DNA of 50,047 bases from the NCBI GenBank assembly GCA_910584185.1, contig CAJTYC010000005.1, forward strand, positions 1 to 50,047, written 5' to 3'. The position numbers and the translations under genes are program-made. This DNA is from an uncultured Muribaculaceae bacterium. Lineage in GTDB: Bacteria > Bacteroidota > Bacteroidia > Bacteroidales > Muribaculaceae. The notes under the pieces were generated by a model. That model did not search any database. It was given only the letters and a program-made list of their open reading frames with translations, and was not told the DNA's origin. Positions within the stretch are counted from its first letter, which is position 1. Every line of letters begins with the position of its first letter. This document shows positions 8,582 through 17,042 of this stretch, in pieces.

Positions 8582-8791
8582 CTACCCCGGTGGGTATATG
8601 CTACGGTTGTTAACTCCAAGCAAGGCGCATACAAATGTGCATATCTCGCCATAGGCTATCAGCACCGAATTATCTATCTGGCCCGACGGTGCAATAACCA
8701 TTCCGGCTATCAGCAAACCGAGGCTGATGAAGATTGTGCATACGGCTGTCATGCCTATCAATATTTTCGGACATTTCTCCGGCAGTTTCAT
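8582..8791 (-). CDS. holin-like small membrane protein
   Basis: 69 aa with two predicted transmembrane helices, about 10-34 (ILIGMTAVCTIF...) and 43-60 (SVLIAYGEICTFVCALLG), a short polar N-terminus and a short tail. No family is recognised with certainty, but size, topology and position directly before an endolysin-type amidase make a holin or holin-like role the best guess. It would form membrane lesions letting the amidase reach peptidoglycan. It lies 60 nt upstream of the amidase and 25 nt downstream of the connector-like gene, on the same strand. Confidence 0.55.
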   Translation of the reverse strand: MKLPEKCPKILIGMTAVCTIFISLGLLIAGMVIAPSGQIDNSVLIAYGEICTFVCALLGVNNRSIYPPG

Positions 8792-8816
8792 CTCTCCTGT
8801 TTTTTAAAGTTACTGA

Positions 8817-9437
8817 CTATTCTCTCTGAAGATTAAGCTTAACCATGTCGGCCACCTGACGGCAAAGCCGCGAGAAGAGTCCATGGGGCAACTCTAAGTT
8901 GTCGCCCACCCTGCGCGGCACGGTGATCCAACCGAATTCCACCACCCGCTCTCCGGGGCGGCTGCCATATATCTCCATACGCTTGAGCGGTCCCACCTGA
9001 TGCACCGCCACCGCCGGACATCTCCGTCTCGACCGTCTCAAGCCTCCCTGGCGCAACCGGTATTCGTCGCCTCCGAAGGCCAAGGGTTCGCTCACGCTGT
9101 GATTCCAATCGCTCATCCTGATCCAAGCAAGCCGCAGAAAGTCTGAGGGCAATTCCATCCTCACGCACTCCTCGCTCATCTTGACTGTCACGGCGCCATA
9201 CACTTTACCCCCGGGACTGTCAAGACCGGTGCCGAGCACCGAGCATTCTGCAATCTCTGCCAATGGAGCCGATGCGGCGACTATCTTCGCCGCATCTTCC
9301 AGATATATCTCCACAAGCTGCAATATCGAATACTCCGGGTCGCCATACTCTGTCTGCTCGCGTATGATATCAGGGTTCTCATCGAGAAGCGCACACACGC
9401 GCTCTTTTATATCATCTATCGGTATCAGCATGGTCAC
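8817..9437 (-). CDS. phage head-completion / connector-like protein
   Basis: 206 aa with no signal peptide or membrane segment. The segment LPSDFLRLAWIRMSDWNHSV near residues 99-118 resembles the core of phage adaptor/neck proteins that sit between portal and tail, and the N-terminal IKERVCALLDENPD helix is also typical of such proteins. Assignment is by resemblance and context (downstream of the capsid gene, 4-nt overlap with the 86-aa gene); I cannot name a family with certainty. The middle is Arg-rich (RLRQGGLRRSRRRC), which could contact DNA. Confidence 0.5.
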   Translation of the reverse strand: MTMLIPIDDIKERVCALLDENPDIIREQTEYGDPEYSILQLVEIYLEDAAKIVAASAPLAEIAECSVLGTGLDSPGGKVYGAVTVKMSEECVRMELPSDFLRLAWIRMSDWNHSVSEPLAFGGDEYRLRQGGLRRSRRRCPAVAVHQVGPLKRMEIYGSRPGERVVEFGWITVPRRVGDNLELPHGLFSRLCRQVADMVKLNLQRE

Positions 9438-9694
9438 AACATTTTTCTGATTCTACCTTGCCTGAATTGTGGGCTATTCTCTATGAGCCGCATCACTATG
9501 CGGCTGCGCGTGGTGTAAGTGGCCGGCACACTCCCTAAGGCCGACAGGCTGCCGCCTGAGAAGTGTATTCTCAGGCGTGCGTTGCCGGCTGGTATCAGCA
9601 TCTCACATTCCGTAAGCCCATGCACTGCATATGTGCTTACCATGCGATGTGGGTCGCCTATTGCCGCTGTCTGCATGTTCTTGTTCATATTCAT
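9434..9694 (-). CDS. small phage-module protein, unknown function
   Basis: 86 aa, no membrane segment. It starts at 9694 or the second ATG at 9688. It sits immediately after the capsid gene and its stop overlaps the start of the next gene by 4 nt, implying translational coupling. A beta-rich middle (ECEMLIPAGNARLRIHFSGG) would suit a small capsid decoration or stabilising protein, but that is a guess from position; I recognise no family. Confidence 0.5.
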   Translation of the reverse strand: MNMNKNMQTAAIGDPHRMVSTYAVHGLTECEMLIPAGNARLRIHFSGGSLSALGSVPATYTTRSRIVMRLIENSPQFRQGRIRKML

Positions 9695-9732
9695 GGTGTT
9701 TTATTTTTGATTTCATTTTTTCAACCCCTCTC

Positions 9733-11240
9733 TCACAGGTCTATCTCGCCTTTCATCTCTGTCCAGGTGGCCACGGGCTTGAGGTCGGCTCCGGTAGACA
9801 CCTCTGCTCGCCAGAGCTGGCCGGCGCGTGCGCGCTCCGATATGCCGGGGCAGTCGCAGGTGAGGTAGAATATGTCGCCGGTCGACACCTTGGTCGGCTC
9901 TTCCGGAGATTCCCATATCTTGAAGCTGTTCTCGCATCCTTTGCGGCCTGTGCCCTCGCCATCTATCCAGATGTGGCAACCTCCTTTGAGCGCCAATGCA
10001 TCCCATATCAAGATGCCGTTGCGGGTCGCTTCCTCGCCATCCACCCTGTCGCTGAACGAGTGCTCGGCGCTGTAGATGTAGTGCACCAGACGGTTCTCGC
10101 CGATAAGCGCACCACTGTTGCTCCAACCCAAGCGGTCGAGCGTCGGTTCGCGCTTTATCTCTATGTCGCCAAACACGGTGTGGAAGTTGGTGACTGTCCA
10201 CCCCATTGAGTTGACTTTGGTGGTTATCTGTATCTCGGGATGCTTGGAATAATCTATGCACTGTATCTGCTCCAAGAGGTTTTTGCCGGCAAGCAGCAAT
10301 GCTGTCTTGGGCACATCCTCTCCGGTGAAGAACATCTTGGCCAGGGCGATAACGCGCTCTATTGTCCAGGCCCCCTGGTGCTGGAGCTCGCGCTTGAATT
10401 GCCAGCGCAAGCCCTCGGTGCAGTATACGTATTGCATGCCCATGCGTGGCACATTAACCTTGAATTTGCCGGCTCGCCCTGCCCAGAGTGTCCTGTTGCC
10501 GCGCACTTTGAAGTTAGAGATGGCCTGCTCTGCGATAACAGCCTTGGCAAAGGGCAGTCGTTTGCGCTGGCTCTCGAAGTAGTCTGACACCACCTGGTTC
10601 ATGCCGCGCTTCTGCAGGTATACCTTGCTCGGCTGGGGCACTATCATCTCAGGGTCTACCTCTTTCTGGGTCTCATAAAGTGAGTTGGCAAGCAGCACGC
10701 ACACTGTGCCGGCAGGAACCAGAGGTATGGAGCAGTATTCGTCGGCTGCCGATGCCTTAGGGCCGTTCACTGCCCTTACTATCGGGTTGTTGGTGGCCGG
10801 GTCATAGCCTACCACAAAGAGCATCAGGTCTTTGCCGGGCGTCACGTTGCGCCCGCTCTCGTCATATCCATCCACTCCTTTCACGAGTAGTGTGCTATGC
10901 GGTCTCGGCACCCCTGGTCACATGCACGCAAGGGCATCATTGTCTGCGACGCGTTGGAGGCATTCATGTCTTGTTCGAGCTGCACATGGCTTCGCGGCTC
11001 GTCTATCATGTAGTGATCCACTTCCGGGCTGTTCACCTTGACACGCTTGGCCTTGAGCATCAAGTTCATCAGCGGTGTATCGTCTGAGTTGAACCTGAAG
11101 AGTTCTTCGTCGATATCCGACTCTATGAGCGTTCCGCCAACTCCCCCTGTAGCCTCTGCTGCGGTTGATACTGTGGCAGCTTCACCGGGAAGCTGTGTCA
11201 ACTGGCCGGTCGTACCGGCAATAGGTTTCAAATTTGCCAT
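9733..11240 (-). pseudogene. SU10-type major capsid protein, split by a 1-nt frameshift
   Basis: Two adjacent frames together make one HK97-fold major capsid protein of the SU10/DUF5309-like type, about 500 aa. The first frame (start 11240) encodes the N-terminal arm (ESDIDEELFRFNSDDTPLMN, KRVKVNSPEVDHYMIDEPRS) and ends at 10881. The second (9733-10911) encodes the rest (VYLQKRGMNQVVSDYFESQR, IALAKMFFTGEDVPK, LGWSNSGALIGENRLVHYIY). They join at a run of four G on the minus strand (10914-10911): one extra G would fuse ...CDQG to VPRPHSTLLVKG without a gap. The sequence is otherwise undamaged, so this is a recent mutation, an assembly error, or less likely a -1 recoding site. The site CAG-GGG-T is not a classical slippery heptamer. 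Confidence 0.8.
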
Positions 11241-11284
11241 TTCCTTAATTTTTTAAGTTGTGTTAATATTGGTTTTTAGTTGAT

Positions 11285-11932
11285 TTAAAGCGCGGTTCGC
11301 GCAAGGTCAAAGATTGAGAAGCCTCGTGCCGAGCCTCTGGTGCTCCCGGAGCCGGGATGCGGCACGCCATCTCCTTTGGCCTCCTCGAAGTAGCGGTCTA
11401 TTTCGGCGTTACGGGCATTAACTTCCCCCTCTTCGCGTCCTTTCGCCTCACCGGCCTCGAAGCCTTTGGCCTCGCCGAGCTCGGCTGCCTCGGCTATCGC
11501 ACGGTCGTAGTCTGCGCCCTTGGCTATCACATCGAATATTGCATCGTCAAAATCCCCGCCTGCCATAGCACCATGCACAAGCCCCATGGCCTCGCGGACT
11601 GCTTCTCGCCTTCCTTCTTCGGGGATACTGTCTTCAAGCCACGCCTCAAACGCCTGCATCATCGCAGTCTCATTTTCCGCTTTTTCCTCGTTTTCATCGA
11701 GGTTTTTCACCGCCTCGGCCACGACATCTCCGGCCTCGCCGTTTTTCACCTGCGTCTCTTCCGCCTCGGTCTCTGCAGCTTCTGCCTCGGTAGCTTCCAC
11801 CTCTGTCCGGACAGTTTCCGCAGCCATAACTTCTCCGTTCTCTCCCGAAGTTTCCTCCGGCTGAACCTGCGCCTCAAGGTCATATATCGGTCTCTCGGCG
11901 ACTTCCTCTTTTTTTCTCTTTCGATTAAACAT
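11285..11932 (-). CDS. scaffold-like acidic coiled-coil protein of the phage module
   Basis: 215 aa. It has a basic N-terminus (MFNRKRKKEE), a very Glu/Ala/Thr-rich low-complexity centre (about 15-85), a compact helical part, a repeated GEAKGFEAGEAKGREEGE segment, and a hydrophobic C-terminal end (GFSIFDLARTAL). Phage capsid scaffolds are typically acidic, helical, of this size and encoded just upstream of the major capsid gene, exactly as here (44 nt gap). I recognise the architecture, not a named family. It is the first gene of the minus-strand module, and a dyad-flanked promoter element lies directly upstream. Confidence 0.6.
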   Translation of the reverse strand: MFNRKRKKEEVAERPIYDLEAQVQPEETSGENGEVMAAETVRTEVEATEAEAAETEAEETQVKNGEAGDVVAEAVKNLDENEEKAENETAMMQAFEAWLEDSIPEEGRREAVREAMGLVHGAMAGGDFDDAIFDVIAKGADYDRAIAEAAELGEAKGFEAGEAKGREEGEVNARNAEIDRYFEEAKGDGVPHPGSGSTRGSARGFSIFDLARTAL

Positions 11933-11940
11933 AAAAAAAT

Positions 11941-11982
11941 CGTTTTAAAGGTTGACGCTGCAAAAGTACAACCCTTAAAACG
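11941..11982 (-). promoter_or_regulatory. dyad symmetry enclosing the -7 element of the capsid module
   Basis: Arms CGTTTTAAAGGTTG (11941-11954) and CAACCCTTAAAACG (11969-11982) pair with one mismatch over 14 bp, separated by 14 nt containing the -7 match TACTTTTG on the minus strand (11968-11961). Only one arm would be transcribed, so this suits a protein operator better than an RNA hairpin. The -33 element is weak. Confidence 0.55.
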
Positions 11983-12101
11983 ACTTCCACCCATATTCCA
12001 ACACAAGCCAAAAAGACCCGATGGAAACGGGATATTTATGAGAACTCTAAAAAAATTCAATCAGCTTACCTAATACCTCATAACTCATACTTACTTATAA
12101 C

Positions 12102-13076
12102 TTACGTAAGGAGTACCCAGCTAATTTCTCCGTCCTTGTTATTCTTCTTGTCGTGAGCCATAAGACGCTCCAATTCCGGCTCTGCTTCCTCTCCAAATGG
12201 CAATGGCTCGTAGTATCTTTTCAATATCTTTTCTTCGTATTCATCGACTTTTTCGGCCGGATAGTCGTTACGGTCGCTGCTGAGGTGCAATGCCATAAGC
12301 ATGCCATAGGCCACTGCCTCGCCATGAGTTATCGGCTTGCCTATTGAGGCGGCATACGATTCGAACGCATGGCCGGCCGTGTGCCCGAAGTTGAGCATCC
12401 GGCGCTCTCCCTTTTCATATGGGTCGGCCTCAACTATGCGCAATTTGCCGTCGGCGGCCATCTTTATGGCCCGGCGCATCAGCTCGCGGTCGTGCAGGGC
12501 ATCCTCTTTGAGCAGTTCTTCGTAGATTGGGTCGTTCAGTATCAACGCCATCTTCACAACCTCGGCAAACCCCGACCGGAGTTCTTTCTCAGGCAATGTG
12601 GCAAGCAACCCTTCATCCATTATCACTCGGCACGCCGGTGCAAATGCCCCGACCTCGTTCTTGTAGCCGGTGAAGTCTATGCCGGTCTTGCCGCCGATAG
12701 CCGCATCGGCCATAGCCAAAAGCGTGGTGGGCACATTCACAAACTCTATGCCCCGCTTGAAGGTGGCGGCGGCAAATCCGCCGAGGTCACTCACCACACC
12801 TCCTCCCAAGTTTATCACAAGGCTGCGACGTGTGCAGCCGACATCGGCCAACCGCTTCCACACCTCTGCAAGTGTATCCAAGTTCTTGGCCGATTCTCCC
12901 GATGAAATCGTGATTATATCATCTACCGCCCCATATATCCTGTCACGCTGAAGTGTAAGCACATCACGGTCCACATTGGTGTCGGTGATCAGTATCGCCT
13001 TGTCGGGCACAAGTTCTGCGATGGCGTCAAACACGGGTTCCACCCAATCGCGCGTATATATTATCTCTTGCTTCAT
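12102..13076 (-). CDS. aroB: 3-dehydroquinate synthase
   Basis: 324 aa. It converts DAHP to 3-dehydroquinate, the second step of the shikimate pathway, using NAD+ and a divalent metal. Family signatures are present: NLGGGVVSDLGGFAAATFKRG, the nucleotide-binding GGG, the KNEVGAF segment, and the metal-ligand HTAGHAFE region with GEAVAYGM. Start at the internal ATG at 13076 (MKQEIIYT) rather than 13088. It is slightly shorter than proteobacterial AroB, as usual in Bacteroidales. A HAD hydrolase gene lies 42 nt upstream on the same strand. Shikimate kinase is also in the window, near 45 kb. Confidence 0.95.
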   Translation of the reverse strand: MKQEIIYTRDWVEPVFDAIAELVPDKAILITDTNVDRDVLTLQRDRIYGAVDDIITISSGESAKNLDTLAEVWKRLADVGCTRRSLVINLGGGVVSDLGGFAAATFKRGIEFVNVPTTLLAMADAAIGGKTGIDFTGYKNEVGAFAPACRVIMDEGLLATLPEKELRSGFAEVVKMALILNDPIYEELLKEDALHDRELMRRAIKMAADGKLRIVEADPYEKGERRMLNFGHTAGHAFESYAASIGKPITHGEAVAYGMLMALHLSSDRNDYPAEKVDEYEEKILKRYYEPLPFGEEAEPELERLMAHDKKNNKDGEISWVLLT

Positions 13077-13118
13077 AAGCGTAAGCATTAAATCAGAATT
13101 ATGAATTATGAAGGTGGA

Positions 13119-13799
13119 CTATTTCAGTTCCTCTTGCAGGAAGTCGGCAAATGCCTCCATCGACTCGAATATCATGTCGGCACCTTCGCGCTCGAATGCC
13201 TCTCGCGCTATCGGCCCGGTGGTCACGGCCACGGTGAAGCACCCGGCTGCCTTGCCGGCCCGCACACCTAACGGCGCGTTCTCCACCACCATACATTCCG
13301 ACGGCTCCAACCCGGCAAGCGCCGCGCCTTTGAGATAGGGCTCGGGATCGGGCTTGCCATGCGTCACGTCGTGGGCCGTCACCATGCCCCCTTTGCCAAA
13401 CACCCCCGGATAGTCGCGCTGCAAGGCATCAAGCAGGCTCGCCTGTCCGCTACCCGTCACAAGCACGCGCACAAACCCGGCCTCCGCAAGCAGCGAAAGC
13501 ATCCTGTCGGCCCCGGGCATTGGCTTCGCCGGCCCGAGACTCTTGAAGTTTTGGCTCTTGATAGCATACAGTTCCTTAATCTTATCCGGCTCACACTCAT
13601 GACCGAATGCCCGCTTGAAGAGCAAGTCAATCGTAGCCGCGCCGGTCATTCCCTCATACAGGTAGAACTCGTCGCGGTCACACTCCACCCCCAAACTATC
13701 CATCATGCGCTTCCACGCAAGCGTATGTCCGGGCATAGAATCATAAAGCACCCCATCCATATCAATGAGAGCACCTCGTATTTTTTGCAACTTTTCCAT
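13119..13799 (-). CDS. HAD-superfamily sugar phosphatase / beta-phosphoglucomutase-like
   Basis: 226 aa HAD hydrolase. Motif I is D13-M-D15-GV, the cap region starts at about residue 20 (helical, class I as in PGMB), motif II is the T/S in VLVTGSG, motif III the lysine in HGKPDPEPYL, and motif IV the acidic residue after MVVENAPLG. The second Asp and the E-N-A-P-L-G segment place it with beta-phosphoglucomutase-like and sugar-phosphate phosphatases; substrate unknown. It is transcribed with aroB, divergently from the DUF5715 lipoprotein. Confidence 0.85.
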   Translation of the reverse strand: MEKLQKIRGALIDMDGVLYDSMPGHTLAWKRMMDSLGVECDRDEFYLYEGMTGAATIDLLFKRAFGHECEPDKIKELYAIKSQNFKSLGPAKPMPGADRMLSLLAEAGFVRVLVTGSGQASLLDALQRDYPGVFGKGGMVTAHDVTHGKPDPEPYLKGAALAGLEPSECMVVENAPLGVRAGKAAGCFTVAVTTGPIAREAFEREGADMIFESMEAFADFLQEELK

Positions 13800-13831
13800 A
13801 ATTATTTAACGTCAATTTAATGTTAATTTAT

Positions 13832-13839
13832 TAAATTTG
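13832..13839 (+). promoter_or_regulatory. -7 element giving a near-leaderless DUF5715 transcript
   Basis: TAAATTTG ends only 4 nt before the ATG at 13844. With the usual spacing, transcription would begin at or next to the start codon. The -33 element is poor, so this is tentative. Confidence 0.45.
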
Positions 13840-13843
13840 CATC

Positions 13844-14674
13844 ATGAATTTTTCTCGAACCATCGTCCTGTGCTTTTCCATGGCATTGCTTGTCTCGGCT
13901 TGCGGCTCTCCACGCCATGGCGCCGAGGCCGATAGCGAAGTCAACAAACCTGCTCCCTGGGACCTTGTGGCCGACGGTGAGGACCCGCCCCGCACCGGTC
14001 TTCCCGACGATTCGGGTGTCTGGGCTGACGATTCCGCCAATCAAGCCTCAACCGAGGAGATCGCCGCTCTCGTGCCGGATGTCAAGTCTGACTCCACCCC
14101 GGTGCAACCGGCCAGACTCTCACGCTATAATCGCATAGGACGTCTCAACGAACTCTTCAACGACTCCAACCGCTACCAATATGCTGTGGCCGAACGAATA
14201 GGCATTAAGCCAATCCGCTCTCTCTCTGATGCCTATTTTCTCACCAAGCCGCTCGTGAAGATTTCTTCGTGCCGTTGGTACGACCTCGACACCCTGACCC
14301 ACAGTATGCCTTATCTCGTCAAGGAGGGGGCCTCGCTGCTCGAGACCATTGGCCGCAATTTCACCGACTCGCTCGCCAAACGAGGAGCCCCGGGCCATAA
14401 GTTCCGCGTCACAAGCGTGCTCCGAACTTACCACTCGGTGAAGAGGCTCAGACGTGTAAACCGAAACGCCACCGACTCCTCAACTCACCAGTTCGGCACG
14501 ACGTTCGACATTTCGTATGCCCACTTCAACCACTACGGTGGTGACCGGCTTAGCGACGAGGAACTGAAATATATTCTCGGCGAAGTGCTCTGGGACCTCC
14601 GCCGCCAGAATAAGTGCATGGTGAAGTATGAACGCAAGTCCCCTTGCTTCCACATCACCGCCACCGGCCGCTGA
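13844..14674 (+). CDS. DUF5715 lipoprotein, peptidase M15-like
   Basis: 276 aa lipoprotein with signal and lipobox LVSA-C20. The C-terminal part holds the DUF5715 signature: SVLRTYHSVKRL, then T-H215-QFGTTF-D222 and a final CF-H270-IT, the H..D..H zinc-ligand pattern of D-Ala-D-Ala carboxypeptidase-like (M15/VanY) enzymes. I infer a periplasmic, outer-membrane-anchored peptidoglycan hydrolase. The N-terminal ~100 residues after the lipid anchor are a low-complexity, Asp/Ser-rich linker. It is divergent from the HAD gene and precedes a cluster of FKBP-type folding factors. Confidence 0.8.
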   Translation: MNFSRTIVLCFSMALLVSACGSPRHGAEADSEVNKPAPWDLVADGEDPPRTGLPDDSGVWADDSANQASTEEIAALVPDVKSDSTPVQPARLSRYNRIGRLNELFNDSNRYQYAVAERIGIKPIRSLSDAYFLTKPLVKISSCRWYDLDTLTHSMPYLVKEGASLLETIGRNFTDSLAKRGAPGHKFRVTSVLRTYHSVKRLRRVNRNATDSSTHQFGTTFDISYAHFNHYGGDRLSDEELKYILGEVLWDLRRQNKCMVKYERKSPCFHITATGR

Positions 14675-14769
14675 TTTCAGCCAATTAACATTTCACCCGT
14701 TTGTTTGTTATATTAGTAGCGGCCTGCAAAATTTATCAATTAATAACCCAAATATAAAGATATTAAATT

Positions 14770-15360
14770 ATGGACAAACTTAGTTATGCATGGGGTCTCG
14801 CCATGGGGCATCAGCTCAAAGGTATGGGCATGAACTCCCTCAATGTGGAGGACTTCAAGGATGCAGTTAAATCAGTATACGATGGCTCCGAACCGGCCAT
14901 GAACATCGACGAGGCTCAGAAGCTCATTCAGGAGTATCTATCTGACCTCCAGAGCAAGGCCGAGGAAGCTGCCAAAGCTGCCGGCAAGAAGTTTCTCGAG
15001 GAGAACAAGAGCAACGCAGATGTCAAGGAGACTGCAAGCGGCCTTCAGTATGTAGTGGAGAAGGAGGGCACAGGTGCTCAGCCTACTGCTGAAGATGAGG
15101 TGACCGTGCACTACACCGGACGCCTGCTCGACGGCACTGTGTTCGACTCCAGCGTAAACCGCGGCGAACCCGCCACTTTCCCGCTCAACCGTGTGATTCC
15201 CGGCTGGACCGAGGGCGTGCAGCTCATGAAGGAGGGCGCAAAGTATACTTTCTTCATCCCCTCTGACCTCGCTTACGGCCCCCAGGGCATACCCGGCGCT
15301 ATCCCCCCGCACTCCACACTTATCTTCGACGTGGAACTCATCAAGGTTGTAAAGAAGTAA
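14770..15360 (+). CDS. FKBP-type peptidyl-prolyl isomerase, cytoplasmic FklB-like
   Basis: 196 aa. The N-terminal helical dimerisation domain (about 1-75, opening DKLSYAWGLAMGHQLKGMG) is followed by an FKBP domain (about 85-195) with the core residues: VHYTGRLLDGTVFDSS, FPLNRVIPGWTEGVQLM, AYGPQGIPGAIPPHSTLIF. It catalyses cis-trans isomerisation of X-Pro bonds. There is no signal peptide, so it probably acts in the cytoplasm, unlike the lipoprotein paralogue encoded 6 nt downstream. The two FKBP domains are very similar, pointing to tandem duplication followed by relocation of one copy to the envelope. Confidence 0.93.
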   Translation: MDKLSYAWGLAMGHQLKGMGMNSLNVEDFKDAVKSVYDGSEPAMNIDEAQKLIQEYLSDLQSKAEEAAKAAGKKFLEENKSNADVKETASGLQYVVEKEGTGAQPTAEDEVTVHYTGRLLDGTVFDSSVNRGEPATFPLNRVIPGWTEGVQLMKEGAKYTFFIPSDLAYGPQGIPGAIPPHSTLIFDVELIKVVKK

Positions 15361-15366
15361 TCTGAA

Positions 15367-15909
15367 ATGAAGAAGTTTTTTAAGTATGCAGCCGTTGTGG
15401 CTGCGAGCCTTTCGCTCGGTCTGACTTCATGCAAGTCGGGCGAGAATAAGGAGGCTGAGTCTGACAGCGTCGTCTCCGTGGAGGAGGAAACAGTAGCGGC
15501 TGCCCCATCTGACTCTCTGGCTGCAATATTTGCCGATGAGTCCAAGAAGGCCGACGCATCTACCGACTCCACTTATGCCGTCACCGAATCGGGCCTCAAA
15601 TATCTGACCGTCACCAAGGGCACAGGCAAATCACCCGTAGCCACCGACAATGTGACTGTGCATTATGAAGGACGCCTCACCGACGGAACCGTGTTCGACT
15701 CAAGCTACCAGCGCGGCGAACCTGCCCAGTTCCCCCTCAATGCCGTTATCCCCGGCTGGACTGAAGGCCTTCAGCTCATGAAGGAGGGCGGCAAAACAAT
15801 TTTCTACATACCCTCCAAGATTGGCTATGGCGAGATGGGTACCCCCGGCGGCCCTATCCCACCGAATGCCGACCTTATATTCACTGTCGAACTTATCAAG
15901 GTAAATTGA
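15367..15909 (+). CDS. FKBP-type peptidyl-prolyl isomerase, lipoprotein
   Basis: 180 aa with lipoprotein signal MKKFFKYAAVVAASLSLGLTS-C22, an acidic Ser/Glu-rich linker (24-68) and a complete FKBP domain (about 72-180: VHYEGRLTDGTVFDSS, FPLNAVIPGWTEGLQLMKEG, GYGEMGTPGGPIPPNADLIF). Catalytic-pocket aromatics (Y, F, W) are retained. It is the envelope counterpart of the preceding cytoplasmic enzyme. Its stop codon overlaps the start of the next gene (TGATG), indicating translational coupling. Confidence 0.93.
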   Translation: MKKFFKYAAVVAASLSLGLTSCKSGENKEAESDSVVSVEEETVAAAPSDSLAAIFADESKKADASTDSTYAVTESGLKYLTVTKGTGKSPVATDNVTVHYEGRLTDGTVFDSSYQRGEPAQFPLNAVIPGWTEGLQLMKEGGKTIFYIPSKIGYGEMGTPGGPIPPNADLIFTVELIKVN

Positions 15910-16109
15910 TGAAGACATACACCCCCAAGGCAATCGCCGCGACATTGGTCGCGGCCTTTGCCATTTCTATACTCCTCTCGAGCTGCGAGGGCCGCAAGAT
16001 GTCTAATATGACCCCTAACAGCGAAACCGTTGAGGTCATCGTAGAGTCTGACTCCTCCTCCATGCTCCCCCTTAATGATAGTTTGAATATAACTGACGAC
16101 CTGATATGA
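15909..16109 (+). CDS. small lipoprotein, unknown function
   Basis: 66 aa. Signal peptide and lipobox LLSS-C, then about 40 residues of acidic, Ser/Thr-rich sequence with no recognised domain. Start at the ATG overlapping the upstream stop; the preceding TTG is less likely. Its own stop overlaps the ATG of the next gene by 3 nt, so it is wedged between two FKBP-type genes with coupled translation. Its retention suggests a real, perhaps accessory, envelope protein. Confidence 0.65.
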   Translation: MKTYTPKAIAATLVAAFAISILLSSCEGRKMSNMTPNSETVEVIVESDSSSMLPLNDSLNITDDLI

Positions 16110-17020
16110 AATTTTTAAAGAGATTGATGCTCGCTGCCTCTGCCCTATCCCTCTGCACTGCTCTCTCGGGCTGCGGCTCCGACAAGGGGAAGCCGCTATC
16201 TGACTTCCGTGACGCTTCCGAACTCGATTCGATGCTCTATTATTACGGACAGGTGCAAGGTTATGATTACCTGAAACGTGCAAGCAACGACACCTCCATG
16301 CTGAGCGAGGAGCAACGCAAACTATATCTCGATGGTGTGCGTGCCGGCATCGAAGCTCTGCGCGAGGGCGCGAAAAATGAGATATACAACCAGGGTGTGC
16401 GCCGCGGTGCCCGCATCGCCATGAAGGTTATGGAGTTTGAACAGGAATACGATGTCACTTTCACTGATGACGTGTTCATGGAAAGCATAACTTATGTGCT
16501 GATGCACCCTAACGACCATACCAACGGCATCGCCGCGCAAAGAACTTTCTACAACCTCTACGATGTCATACGCAATAAGCATCGCTCCAACATGCGCAAG
16601 GAGGCAATGCGCAATCTCACCGAGGAGGCCCGCGAACTCAAACTCTCTAAAATTGACTCGAACCTATATTACAAGATTATTCATAAGGGTTCAGGTGAAT
16701 ATCCTCACCCGGGCGACGCCCTCTATGTGGCTGTAGATTTCGAGAAAACCGACGGCACAAACCTCGGCATGCCGGCCACCGAAAGGGTGATCGTGGGAGC
16801 CCCGGGCGTAATGCCTATCATGAACCATATTTTCACAAGCCTCACCAAGGGTAGCACCGGAGTCTTCGCCACCACTGCCGATGCCGTGTTCGGCCCACGC
16901 GCTGAAATCTCCGGCCTCTATTCTGACGAGGTTCTTATCATCACAGCCAAAATCAACGACATAATCCACCGCGACGAGCAGTCGGTGGAGGAGTCCGAGT
17001 CAGATGCCCCGAGCCTCTGA
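16106..17020 (+). CDS. FKBP-like lipoprotein with degenerate isomerase domain
   Basis: 304 aa. Lipoprotein signal and lipobox ALSG-C. A helical FKBP_N-like region (about 35-165; DSMLYYYGQVQGYDYLKRAS, LDGVRAGIEAL) is followed by an FKBP-like domain (about 185-290) that has lost the pocket signatures: there is no VHY-G-L-DG-FDSS or IPGW motif, only the general layout (GSGEYPHPGDALYVAVDFEK, GVMPIMNHIFTSL, FGPRAEI). Probably a holdase-type chaperone or binding protein rather than an isomerase (inference). It is the last gene of the FKBP cluster, coupled to the small lipoprotein upstream. Confidence 0.75.
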   Translation: MKFLKRLMLAASALSLCTALSGCGSDKGKPLSDFRDASELDSMLYYYGQVQGYDYLKRASNDTSMLSEEQRKLYLDGVRAGIEALREGAKNEIYNQGVRRGARIAMKVMEFEQEYDVTFTDDVFMESITYVLMHPNDHTNGIAAQRTFYNLYDVIRNKHRSNMRKEAMRNLTEEARELKLSKIDSNLYYKIIHKGSGEYPHPGDALYVAVDFEKTDGTNLGMPATERVIVGAPGVMPIMNHIFTSLTKGSTGVFATTADAVFGPRAEISGLYSDEVLIITAKINDIIHRDEQSVEESESDAPSL

Positions 17021-17042
17021 CTTAAGAGTTTTAATATAAAAT

